In this document: one piece after another, positions 45,841 to 57,700 of the stretch
Layout of the letters: each line of letters opens with the position of its first letter
How positions within the stretch are numbered: position 1 is the stretch's first letter
NCBI GenBank assembly: GCA_963827905.1
Contig: CAWHCB010000007.1
Location: 1-64,000 of the forward strand
DNA: 64,000 nucleotides
Direction: 5' to 3'
From: JACXTP01 sp963827905
GTDB taxonomy: Archaea > Thermoplasmatota > Thermoplasmata > Methanomassiliicoccales > UBA472
Position numbers and translations under genes: made by a program
Notes under the pieces: generated by a model
Told to the model about the DNA's origin: nothing
Databases searched by the model: none
Seen by the model: the letters and a program-made list of their open reading frames with translations, nothing else

Positions 45841-47862
45841 TTCTTCACCTTCGGGCCCTTCCCCAACCTGTAAACGATACCGATGGCGACCACGATCACC
45901 AGGACCTGTGCCACCATCAGGTCGACGCCGGTGAGGTCAAAGCTCTCACCGCTGGGGGACTGGTTGTCAATCTCCACCCTGACGCTGTCGCTAGGCGTCC
46001 GCCCCACCTCGGTGATCGCCGTCGCGTTAAGGTAGTGCGCTCCGTTGGCATAGGCCGTCGTGTCCAACTTCCACAGGTAGGGCGCGGTGGTCAGGGTGGA
46101 TACGTTCTGGCCATCGATCATCAGGGTGACGCTCACCACCTTCTCCTCGCCAGTGGCAGTGACCAGGACGTCCACCGTGCCCGAGAGCGTCCCGGGAGCC
46201 ACCTCCAACCTTATGCTGGCCAGGACATTGGATATGGAGACCGAGACCTCGGCCGACCCGTTCCGGCCCAAGGAATCCTGGCTGATGGCAGTGAGCAGGT
46301 AGATGCCGTCATTGAAACGGATGCTGTTGAATGTGTAGTTCGATGTGCCGGGGGGAAGCTCTGACCAATAGCTCTCCCCCTAGGAAGAGCCGGGTCCAGT
46401 TCAGCGGATGGCCGCTCATCGTCGTCAGCTCGACATCGACCGTCCCATTGAGAGTTGCTCCCTGGCTCAGGACTGATGATGGTCACTTGGGGCGGTCCAT
46501 TGAGAACGGTGACGTTGATGGTGCTCGAGGATGTGTTGCCATTGCCATCGATGGCAATGATCTCCAATTGATGGTTCCCTTCTGCGACGAGGGTGGTGTC
46601 CCAGTTCCATGCATAGGGGGGCGAGCCAATGGTGGTCTGCGTGACGCCGTCGATGCGCAGCTCGACGCTCGGCGGACCTGTGGAAGACGTGGCGTTGGCA
46701 GTGATGGTCGTGCTGCCAGCGATGATACTGCCCTCGGTCGGGGCAATGAAACGCACCGAGGGACGGGAATTGTCCACCAAGATCGAGATCTGGGCATAGC
46801 CATTTAGGCCATTGCTGTCCGAGGCGGTGACGTTCAGAGTGTGAGCGCCAACGTTGAGCAGGTAGGTGTTCCAGTGTCCAGAGCATAGGGTGGGGAACTG
46901 ATCGCACCTTGATCAGTACCGTCAATTCGGAGCGTTACCGATATGATGGAGCTTCCAGCCAACGGAGTGGCGTCGATGGTCACCTGGGTATAGCCGGATA
47001 CCATCGATTGTGCTGCCGGTGAGGTTATCACCACCTGCGGGGGCTGAGGGACGTTAGAGAATACGACCGAAATCTGGGCATAGCCTTTCCTCGACCCACC
47101 ATCAGTTGCTGTGACGTTGATGGTGTGAGGTCCATTCCCATAGTTCATCGTCGCTATCGTCCAGGCATATGGTGCAGTGGTATCGGTGCCGATCAGAGCA
47201 CCATCTATTCTGAGCTCTGCCGCGGTTATCGTCTGTCCAGTATCTGGGGTGACTGTGGCCGCGACCGATATCGTCCCACTAAGGGTAGCACCATTGACCG
47301 GAGATGTTATGGTGACGATCGGAGCCTTTGGCAGTGGTTGGGATACCGAGATGGTAAGCCCGGTCGAGAACAGCTTGACGTAGGCCTTGTTGCCATGGAA
47401 TATCTTGGCGTATAGAGTGTATGTCCCTGGTGAGGAGGGTGCCTTCAACGTCCAAGTGTCAGTGAGACTACCGCTGTAGCTCTTCTCCACATAGTTGAAC
47501 TTGGACCCGGATGGGTCGGAGACGATGGTCCAGTTGTTATCTTGTGGCCTGGTCCCGGAGCTCCCGGAGGTCTTCGAGAGCAATGCCACCCCCATCTGAT
47601 TCCCACTAGAGCCCCCTGTCACCGATACGGAGACCGTGATCTGTTCCCCGGGGGCGGGGTTCGTGTTCGAGGCGGACATACTGATGGATGCGCTGCTTTG
47701 AGCGCTGTGAAAGCTGCAATCATTGGCTTGGAGGTTGCGGTCCCCCACCCCTCCTGGTGAGCTGTAGACGGGCATTGCCACCCCTAGGATGATTAAGGAA
47801 ATCACGACCATGACCAATAGCCAGGTCCAAGAACGCGACCTTGAGGCACCCCGCCCGAACAT
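45837..47862 (-). CDS. secreted, membrane-anchored Ig-like repeat protein (frameshifted)
   Basis: About 675 residues. It begins with a signal anchor (SWTWLLVMVVISLIILGVAM) and a domain with NDCSFHSAQSSAS, then PGEQITVSVSVTGGSSGNQM and SPGTYTLYAKIFHGNKAYVK. At least four Ig-like repeats follow, each with VTITSPxxGxxxSGTxxV, LRIDGxxxG and SPPYAW elements. The end has one span (VAQVLVIVVAIGIVYRLGKG) and a basic tail. Frame changes are near 46,880, 46,475 and 46,300-46,375. Placement upstream of a NapH-like gene suggests a role outside the membrane in redox chemistry. Confidence 0.72.
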
Positions 47863-47998
47863 GTCCTGACGGATATGCCCCTTAGAGATAGATAAACCAA
47901 TTCAGTCAGGTTCCATCCAGGCATCGTTCCCTACCTGGGGAGGGGGCACTTCGTTATATAAACGGTGTAATGTGATTCCGGTCTGAGGGCGGAGGGGA

Positions 47999-50013
47999 AT
48001 GACCGAAATCGGTACCATCGGGATTTGGATCGCAGCTGGCCTGGCCACCGCCTCTTTCCTGACTTCGCTCCTGTCGACCCGGTCTAAAAATACCGGATGG
48101 CGAAGGTTGGCCAATATCCTCAATCTGTTGGTCACCCTGCAGTTGGCGTTCCTGTTCTGTTTGCTACTCTATCTGTTCGCCATCAACGATGTCGATGTGC
48201 TCTATGTCTGGACCCGAAGCTCGTCGGACCTGGACCTCGTCTACCGTCTCGGGTCGGCCTGGTCCGGTGCCGGCGGTTCGGTACTGATGATGACCCTCGT
48301 TCATGGCCATTGGCAGTTATTGTCTTGCCAATAGGATCTCGAAGGACGGAACGGTATCCGAGGGATTCCTAGCTCACTTTCTGACCTTCACCTCCCTGGT
48401 GATCTTGGGACTGACCCTAGTTCTGCTACTTAGCGACCTGTTCGCCCCGACCGTTCCATCGAGCGAATATGCTTGGAGGCTGCATAGCTTTCCCGATGGC
48501 CATGGGATGCCAATCTCATTGCAGACCTGGGAGATGGTGCTGCACCCGATCGTCGTTTTCATCGCCTACGCCCTTTGCCTCCTGGTCTTCGCCTCGGCGG
48601 CCGCCTCCTTATGGAAGGAGGAGAGGGATTGGTATCGGCCTTCGCTCCTTTGGGCGAGGTTGGCCTGGTTCCTCCTGACATTGGGAATAGTGATCGGAGC
48701 CTGGTGGGCATACTATGAGGTCGGTTGGGGGGGCTATTGGAGCTGGGACCCGGTGGAGACCATCTCCCTGGTGCTATGGGTGGTGCTGACCGCCTACCTG
48801 CATTCAGTGGCGAGCCTGGATCGCACCGGCCATTTCCGGCTCTTCACCCCTTTCCTGGGCATGGTCTCCTTCGTCACCGTACTCTTCACCATGTTCGTGA
48901 CCCGCTCGGGGAACCTCTGGTTATTCGCTGTGCATACCTATGCCACCGCCGGTTCGGGAGGTCCGGAAGAGCGCTTCCTCTCCCTATTGGCCGATGATCA
49001 GGCGTTGTTGGCCCTCTTTGCCCTAATGCTCATCGTGCTGGTGATAGCTGTCGTCCTAACCCTAAGGAGACGAGGTGGGCCTACATCCGATGCTGCCGAG
49101 CAGGGTCTGTCCTTGGACGACCGGGGCCTGATGTTCGCCACCTTGGTAGTCTTGCTGGTCATCGGGGTCCTGATCACACTGATACTCTTCAAGAACCTGG
49201 ACTCGGACATCGTCCAGAATTACGACGAGCTCACGCAGAAGGTGCCCTTGTTCTTCTCCATGCTTATGCTCGTTATGATCGTCTGCCTGGCCTGGCGATC
49301 TCTCGGAACGGTGAGGGCTCTATTACTCCTCGCCGTCGTCTCGGTCATCTCCATCGCTGCTAGCCATATTCGCCTGGTCCATCGGATCGGACCCTTTCCT
49401 CTATTTCCCGATTCCGATCTTCTTGGCCTCTTCCTTGGTCGCTGCAGTTCATCTCTGGAAACGCTTGTCATTAAGACCTATTCGCACCGCTTTGAACGCC
49501 GCGGCACCCCAGTTGATCCACCTTGGCTTGGCGTTTGTGCTTCTGGCGTACGTTTGCTCCACCGGTTTCCAATCCGTACCGGCCACAGGAAATCCAGTGT
49601 CATTGGCACCAGGGGAGGGTCTAGATGTGGGTGGTTTCGACATAACGGTTGTCGACATTGAGGTAAGCGATGCGGTGCCTTCCCCCAGCCACAATTACAA
49701 TCAGGTTTGGACCGTGACCTTGGATGTGAGCAAGGAGGGGAAGGAAGTGGCCAATGGGGTCCATCTGGAGAACTTCTACCTGGTCAATGAGACCGAGGTG
49801 CGAAAGGTAAGGGGTGAGGTCGGAGTGGTGAAGACCCTGGGCGAGGACATCTATCTGGAGTTCGACCAGGGTGATGGGGACCAGGTGGCGGTCAGCGCGA
49901 CGCTCATCCCGCTGATGAACCTGCTTTGGGTCGGTTCAGCCTTGTTGATGTTAGGGGTGGGACTGAGGACCTTGTTCTGGACCGGGACACAAAAAACTGG
50001 TCAACCCAATTGA
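47999..50013 (+). CDS. CcmF/CcsA-type cytochrome c assembly protein (two frameshifts)
   Basis: About 670 residues, with more than ten spans. The heme-handling WWD region is visible as WWAYYEVGWGGYWSWDPVET, with VTRSGNLWLFAVHTYA downstream. Frames change near 48,295 and 49,420; the last segment carries an extracytoplasmic beta domain (VGGFDITVVDIEVSDA) and a final span, as in CcmF. It ligates heme to apocytochrome c. RBS GGAGGGG directly precedes the ATG, and a TATA-like TTATATAAAC lies about 43 bases upstream. No other ccm gene is in the window. Confidence 0.84.
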
Positions 50014-50188
50014 ATCGTGCGATCAGTGATTTCGGGAGCAGGGAATTTTAAGAGTCTCCTGCTCATTGGTCTGTTCGGATCGACACAACCGCATGAAAGA
50101 CCGTCCCGGCTTTGGCCATATCCTTTCGTCAACATATCGGTCGATGCCGTGAACTGGCTGAAGGCGAGTTCACTTAGACGATGGCCTT

Positions 50189-51146
50189 TCACTTCGCTTG
50201 GCTCACCCTTTTCTCCCGCCTTAGCACGAAATGGTCAGTATATCTGACCAACACAAAGGTTATCAGGATTAGGGCCAAAGCGATCTCGAACCAGGCCAGG
50301 TACTCTAAGGCCGGAATATCCGTCCCCTCGGCCTTCAGATACTTGTATGTGGCGTTGGTGGCGATGGCGCTGATGACCAAAGGGAAGGTGAAGGCCGAGC
50401 AGCTGGGGTAGAACTTCAGCTTCAGCAGCTTGGGGAGATAGAGGATGACCGCGATGTATGAGATCAAAGACAGCGAAAAAAGAACCCCGACCAATGCCAT
50501 TTCCTTGGACTGGAACGAGCTCAGGTATCCCGCCAGACATAGGCTAGCTGGAGCGGCGAATATGGCGACGGTGGGCAAGAGCGGCTCCGGGACCGTCTTC
50601 TTGATCGAGACCCGATAGAATATCAGAGGCAATAGCACCAGATAGGAAACGAAACCGAACCAGAACAAAGCTTGACCAAGGGCATATGCTCCATATATGG
50701 GAGCGACCACGCTTCCCACCGCCACCCCGACATAGACCACGAAATAGGCAGGAAGCATCTTGTGAACATCGAACTTCAGCATGAACGTCTTGGTGAAATA
50801 GATCATGAGGGCGAAATGGGTCAACAAAGCTCCAATGAAGACCGCATAGGAGAACGTGGGGAAGGAAGGTTTGGTGTAAGTCGTGAGGACCATGATGCCC
50901 ATGGGAATGGTGCATGATATCCCGGCGATGGCTGGGTTCTTCATCTCCTCCTTGAAGTTCTTCGTGTCCAGGAATATCCGCAGTACGATTATGACCAGGA
51001 CGGAGAGGGATAGGACCCCGAAGATGCGGTTTGACTTCAGGGACCATGTTGCCTGCCGAGGCAAGGCCCAGCATAAGTCCGCCCAGAGGAACTGGCGCCT
51101 TGCATGCGACCTTCTTAACCTTGCTCTCGCTCACTTGTTCCGCCAC
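50189..51146 (-). CDS. TDT family transporter, TehA/SLAC1-like (one frameshift)
   Basis: About 318 residues. The start MAEQVSESKVKKVACKAPVP, then LGGLMLGLASAGN, joins by a shift near 51,050 to SLKSNRIFGVLSLSVLVIIV. Ten spans are predicted, with IAGISCTIPMGIMVLTTYTK and CSAFTFPLVISAIATNATYK as typical TDT repeats. Members transport dicarboxylates, sulfite or anions, or confer tellurite resistance; the substrate is unknown. It converges on ccmF. Confidence 0.83.
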
Positions 51147-51550
51147 TGAGCCCCCCCTCTAAAAATATGAACAAAAGGTGGATACATAATAAAATCGGAT
51201 AGCCCCGGCCGAATAGATGGTGAATAAAGAACAGGCTAATAGATCGAGGACGCGCCAGCGATCGAATAATCCGTGCGATGACGAGAGCCTCCAAGGAGGG
51301 AGATAATGGGCTTCCCCCAGGAGGAATTCTTGATTAACAACGTCAGGTCGAAGATGCAAAATAGCAAGGTCAAGGGATCGGGTTTCAAGAAACGTTCTAA
51401 AGAGTCATCGATGAGGACCATAGAATGATTGAACATATGACACTAAGAACCTATGGACCGGTACAGAACGACGCCTGAAATCTCATAAAATTTTCTATGA
51501 CGAGATTTGATGGGGGAAGTGGTGGGCTCAGCCGAGACCACGCATCTCTT

Positions 51551-51648
51551 GAGCCAGATGCCCGAATTTCAAATTCAATTCTTTCGTAGTTCGCAGGATC
51601 CAGCCTGGAAAATCCATTACCCACCGCAAAACGGTGGGTGTCTTTTTT
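51551..51648 (+). repeat. repeat copy A: conserved noncoding element with two hairpins
   Basis: The 88 bases at 51,551-51,638 match 61,302-61,387 with about ten differences and two or three small gaps, counted by eye. Hairpin 1 is CAGG/CCTG (51,594-51,607). Hairpin 2 is ACCCACCG/CGGTGGGT (51,619-51,639), followed by GTCTTTTTT, a terminator-like end. Possible readings are the 3' end of a small RNA, a terminator, or the end of a lost IS200/IS605-type element. Confidence 0.65.
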
Positions 51649-51766
51649 CAACTTGGCGTTGATGTATTTTTTAGATGAAACGTTCGTTAAATAATCAGAC
51701 CGTCTCCGTTGTCAAAATGTAGAAAAGAGCATGCTCAAGCAAACATTATGTACTCGGAATTGGAAA

Positions 51767-51777
51767 CCCCCCCCCCC
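51767..51777. repeat. 11-base C homopolymer upstream of the giant gene
   Basis: Eleven consecutive C lie 22 bases before the GTG start of the giant gene, immediately before its RBS region (GTAGGGGGAG). Slippage here would change spacing between upstream signals and the RBS. An ATG at 51,748 enters the tract, but with 10, 11 or 12 C it does not give a useful in-frame extension, so translational on/off switching is not supported. Confidence 0.6.
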
Positions 51778-51799
51778 ATAGGTGTAGGGGGAGAGTACT

Positions 51800-54700
51800 G
51801 TGGGGAAGTTCATCAAGAGAGCTATCAGCATAGCTTGCGTGATGATCATGGTCCTGACGGCGTTCCACGTCATGGTCGGGGATGCCAGCGGTGAGGAGAT
51901 CGAAGAGGTCGGGGACACGCCCGCCTTCGTCCATCGCCAAACGCGCATCACCATCTCCGACGTCGCCGCCACCGATCCGGCGATCGTCTGCGATGAGGAA
52001 GGCGTACTGCATTTTGCCTGGGTGGACCATTCCGGCGAAACTTTGCGCCTGGCGTACAAGCGATCGGTTGATGGCAACGATTTCGGTCAGGACCGCTACC
52101 TCACGCCCTCGTTCGTTTCAATCGATCACATCCGCATCGCCGTTTCGGATGGTCAGGTGGCCATCGTCTTCGATGCCCTCTTGGACGGCGAGGAGGACCT
52201 CCAGGTCTTCCTGCTTCTCTCTGCCGATTCTGGCCTGAGCTGGAGCCAGACCTACGTGGTCGGTCGAGGTCATGACCCCAGCGTCTCCATCTCCGCCCTC
52301 GGTCCTGTCATCGGTCTCACCGCCTACGATGGCGAGGGCGATTCCTTCGTCTCGATGTTGCTCACCGCCTCCGGAGACCAGTTGGTGAACTCCATCGGTC
52401 TGTTCCGCCTGCCCTTCGGCGACGGCACCGGGGAGATCATGGTCCAGGGCGACCTGACGCACTTCGCCTTCGCTCCGTCGTCGCCGGCTGGCTCCATAGT
52501 CTACGGCAGCGTCGACCTCAACGGCACCATCGTCACCGGCGCCACCGCGATTCGCTCTTCATCCGGGACCGTGACCGAATTGGACCTGGTGGCCGAGAAC
52601 GGCTCGCTCGCCCTGCTCTGCTCCGTGCGCGGTGAGGGTGGCGACACGCTCGAGTTCGCCAGCCCTCTGAACGGACCGGACCTGTGGGTCTGCGGCACGC
52701 CTATTCAGCAGCGAGGGCAACCTCAGCTCCGTATCCATGGTTTCGTTCCAAGGCTATTACCTGGCCTCGTTCCATGTCAGTAACTCCAGTTGCGATGGCA
52801 TCGGCGTGATGGAGATATCCTCGGCCGGCGCCTCGATCAATGGTGTCAACCTGATCTCCACAGCCAATGTCTCATCCTCCTCGCCCGCGCTCGCGGCTAT
52901 GCCGGACGGCACCGCCTCCTGCGTCTGGCATGAGGAGCACTGGAACGGCAGCGAGCTGTTCCTCTTGAACGACGTCACATTCGAGCGCCCGGACCTGGAC
53001 CGCCTGCTGCAGGTGGTGCAGGAAGCGACCGACGACCAAGACCTGGAGCACATCTACCTGGGCGAGAACGACCTTTCTCAGGACCTCGTCGAACTGATCG
53101 AGACCATCGACGCCGCCAATGGGAGCGCCGCGCTCGGCGAGACTCGAGCGCATGCTCGAAGCGTTGGAGGCGGCGCCTCAAGGCCCAGTGATGCTGGACG
53201 AGGAGCAGCTGGAATTGCATGACAAGGCCATCGCCACCCTCGAAGCGGTGCAGGACCACATCAACGAAGTCGAAACGACCGAGACCGCGCCGGTCGACCT
53301 GTCTTCAGCATACATATACGACGTCCAGGCGCGTGTGCTCTCGCCGACCGAGAGCGTCATCTCCTGGTGCAGCAGCCTGAACGCTCATTCGGGCGAGGTG
53401 TGGCTGGTCGGTCCGAACGGCACCGAGGCCACCTTCTACGAGGTGTCAAGCGGCCGCTACCACGAGGTCAGCGTGGCAACCGAAGCGAACGCAAGCTACG
53501 AGTTCGTCTGCCGCTCCTTCATCGGCGACAACTATCTGGAGTCGCTGACCTACGATTTGGACAGCTCCTTGTGCATCTCTAACTATGTCGTCGAGGGCAA
53601 CGGCAGCGATGCCGTCGTCTCATGGCGAACAACCATCGTCGCCAATTGCACCCTCTACCTCTCCAACTCTTCCGCAACGTACGTGCTGGTCCCGGTGCAG
53701 AGTCTCGACGGGATGATGCACACGGCGAATCTTCAGAATCTCAGCATCGGGTCCCAGTACGCCATCGTGGTGAGGGCCATGCTACCTTCCTCCGTCTGCA
53801 GCGCGGAGCTGCAGAGGAGTTTCGTAGCTGGACCAGTCGAGGTTGCGGAAGGCAACGCCAGCTCCAACACCACAAGCGTTTGGAGGGCGTATGCCGTCAC
53901 CACTACCACCATCACGATAACCAATATCGCCATCTCCATCACCGGGGCGCACACCGCCCGCATCACCTGGACCACCAACAAGGCCAGCACCAGCGTGGTG
54001 GAGTACGGCCTCGCCACAACGTACCTGCTAACGAAGAGCGGGAACAACGGTACCGCCCACACCGTCGACCTCGCCGACCTGTCGGCCTTCGACCTGTACC
54101 ACTTCCGTGTGCGGTCGGTCCTGCTCACCGATCCCACCGACATAGCGATCAGCTCGGACAATGTCTTCCGCATGACGTACAACGACGATAACCGCGGGAC
54201 GGACGCGGGCAACGTCATCGGCAGTCCGATGCGCATCGCCGGGGGCAAGCACTGCGGCACTTTGCTATCGAGTAGCGATACGGCCGATCACTACTCCCTA
54301 TACGTAATCAATGGACAGAAGCTGACCATGTTCCTCCAGGTGCCGGCCGGCTTCAATTACAACATGGTCCTCTACAACCCCAGCAACTACCAGATGGGCT
54401 CCTCGTCGAACTCCGGCTCCGCCTCGGAGACGATCACCCTCACCGCCAACGTCTCCGGCCTATGGAAGGTCGCCGTCACCTACGCATCAGGCACTGGCAC
54501 CGGGACGTACGTGCTTTACGCCAACATCTCCGGCGGATACGACAGCTACACATTGGACGTCGGGGCCTCGGGAGACAGCGACTCCACCCGCCTGCCCGGG
54601 CTGAGCGTGCTCGCCTCCACCGGTTGGAGCGCGCCCTATACCAGCACCGTGACCATCCGCGATGCGCCGGCCAACGCCGCCTTCCAGCTCTCCCTGAACC

Positions 54701-57700
54701 CGGGATCGTACCAGATGTACACCGACTACCTGGTGTGCATCACATACAAATCGACCGCGGCGAACACCGTGCAGGTGTACGCCAACGGCAACTGGGTCAA
54801 CCTCACGTCGCTCAAGGCCAGCACCGCCTGGGCCACCACGTCGTTCATTTTGCCGGCCTCGCTGATCAGTGACGCCGTGCCCGATTCCGCTCCGGGCACG
54901 AACGCGCAGATGCGCTTCGCCCACGCCGCCAGCGTGGACTCGATAAGTGTTCTCGCCTACTCCTACCGCTCGGGCTTCGAGACCGGGACGCCCATCCATT
55001 CGCCCGGCGTATCGCTCGAGAACGGTTGGAGCATCAACGCCCAAGGATTGGCGAACGGCACCACCGGCGCTACGTTGCTGCTGTGCCTGCCCCGCTCCGA
55101 CACCATCTGGGGCGTGCGCTTCACTTACTTCAACAGCACCGAGGGCCAAGAGGTGCAGCAGCAGACCGCGTCCACCCCCACGTGGAAGAGCCTGGGCAAG
55201 CTGACCCGCTGGGGGCAGTCGGCAGATGTCAACCTGGAATCGACCTATTACGACACGGACACGGGCATGTACGGCTACACGGTACGCATAAAGCTCATGG
55301 CGCCGATATACAACCTGAGCGCCGTGAGCATAAGCCCCAGCATGCACAGCACCGATGTCGGTTACGCCAACGACAACTCCTCCACCTACAAGCTCCCTGG
55401 CATCAGCACCTACGCCAACAGCGAGTGGAGCGGCTTCACCACCGTGGATACTCGCACCACTCGCTACACCATCGGTTCCGAGGCGAACTTCTACCTGAAC
55501 GGGGCATGGTCATCCAAGGCTTATGAGATCACCATGACCTACAAGACCGCCAACTCCGGGAATGTGGCGCAGTGGAACGGAGCGGGCTACACCAGCATCG
55601 CCACGCTGACCGCCGACAACACCTGGAGGGAGATCACCTTCACGACATTGCCGTCGAAGAGCTTCGACTACGCCGCCGGCGGGCAGATCAACCAGCTGTT
55701 CCAGATCAGCTCCGGCAACTGTTACGTCGACATGTTCCGGGCCTGCGTGGACAGCGACGGCGATTCGTACTCGGACGCGAAGGAGCGTCTCCGCTTCGAT
55801 GTCCTGGACACCACGATGTATTCGTCCACCGTCACCAAGAGCTACACCCTGCCGGTGCCGGGTCTGATGAAGGTCTCCTTCACCACCACCCTCTCATCCG
55901 GCACGCGCTGCACCGCCAAGTTGGACGGGAGCACCATATGGCAGTTCGCCTCCGGCACGAGCTTCGTCGTGCAGAGCCCCACCATCAACGTCGTCCTTAC
56001 CGCCGGCACGCACAGCCTGCAGCTGGTCCTCGACCTGGGCACCAGCGGCACGGTGGACGACATCCGCCTGAGCAACCGCTTCGCCCTCGACGCGTTCAGC
56101 AACGACACCGACTCGGACTCGCTGCTCGACGTCGCGGAGATATCTGGAAGCACCTCGCCCAGCGACGCCGATTCCGACAATGACGGACTGGGCGATGCGG
56201 AAGAACGTTATTCGCAGGTGTGGGCCACCGACCAGTTCTATCAGGTCGTCGACAATGGCCGCACCACGAACCGGGCGGTGGTCAAGCTCGACATTGCCTG
56301 CGCTCTCCGCGCCTCTCACCGCCGTCTGGTTGCAGATCGGCGTGCTGCACAGCGTCCCATCGCAGCTCAAGGTGTACGTGCAGAAGGGCACGGAAACCTC
56401 CAAGTTGCTGTGGGACCGGCAATCGGCCTCCGCCCTGTTCGTGTCCTGGGACCTGCTGCACATGAGCAACCCATACGTCCTCAGCGACTTCACGTCGTCC
56501 AACACCTGGACGGTGTACGTGGAGGACTGGGTCTCCGGCACCTCCGGTCGCGTCGAATACGTCCGCCTGCAGGCGGACGGCACCACCGACCCGCTCGACC
56601 TCGACACCGACAACGACGGCATCAGCGACGGCGAGGAGGTGGACCTCGGCACGGACGGCTGGGCCACCAATCCCCGCTCCACCGACAGCGACAGCGACGG
56701 CGTCAGCGACAACAACGAGATCGCCGGCAGCACGCTCTGCGCCAGCCCGTTGGACCCGACGCGCAACGACACTGACGACGATGGCTACGCCGACAACGTC
56801 GACCGATATCTGGGCGACGCCATGGTCAAGGTGAACATCACCGACTTCAAGGTCAAGGACACCATCAACGGCGATAGCACCCCCAGCTGCTACTTCGTCA
56901 TCCACTACCACGATGAGAACATAGACTTCGCCACCAAGCGCTTCACGCCACCGAGGGGACCAGCTGTACCATCTGAACTGGGACTACGATGTGGACGTGC
57001 CGGAGACCGCCACGTCCTTCTATGTCGACTTCGAGGCAGTCGCCGATGAGGCCGGATCACGGCCCCTGCACGACGACATCCAGTTGGACATCGACTCCGA
57101 CAGCACGACCAGTACGGGATAACGTGGACCATATCCTCCACACCGTTCGTCGGCGAGAACGAGGGCTCCGGGAAGTACCAACGATGACGCCTACATCAAG
57201 GTGAAGCTGAGCAAGCCGATCCAGAGCAAGGCCAAGGTCATCGTCATCAACGGCACCGACGGCCAGGGCGGGGATTACGGCCTGTACAAGGTGGGCACGA
57301 ACAACTACCGCTTCAACGCCGACCAGCAGGTGTACATGATCCACCTGAACTGCTCCACCTCCAACTCGCGTTTCCAGCAGGGCATGAACACCATCATACT
57401 CCCGAGGGCGATCGCGCTGGATTGCAAGCTGAACTATACGCTGTCACACCTGGGCTCGATTAACACCAACAACGCGTTGTACGGCGCCGACTTCTACTAC
57501 ACCAATATCAGCCAGAGCTGTCAGTTCGGCGCACATCGTCGCCACCATCTCGCAAGACCACTGACCGCAGCCAAGGCGGAGGAGTCTCTTGACTAGACCT
57601 GACCAAGAACGCCAGCGGCGGATCGCATCGGCAACAATGTCACGATATCGACGACGTCGGCGCTCTACCTGCTCCACCTGCCGCGGGACGTGCTGTCCTC

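Larger units (their letters stand above)
51147..51799. other. 653-base intergenic region before the giant surface protein
   Basis: No gene is supported. The region is AT-rich for this genome and contains repeat copy A with a T-tailed hairpin, the palindrome GAGCATGCTC at 51,727-51,736, an A/T-rich stretch TTAAATAATC (about 51,686) that could be a TATA box, and an 11-C homopolymer at 51,767-51,777 just before the RBS of the giant gene. Confidence 0.55.

Noticed and set aside
51451..51651. Minus-strand frame across repeat copy A, considered as the C-terminus of a TnpB-like transposase.
   Set aside because: No TnpB motifs (RuvC acids, zinc ribbon) are visible, and copy B does not preserve the same frame. 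The element is reported as a noncoding repeat instead.
51748..51800. Phase-variable translational switch through the C tract.
   Set aside because: From the ATG at 51,748, tract lengths 10, 11 and 12 give a stop or a wrong frame, not an N-terminal extension of the giant protein.
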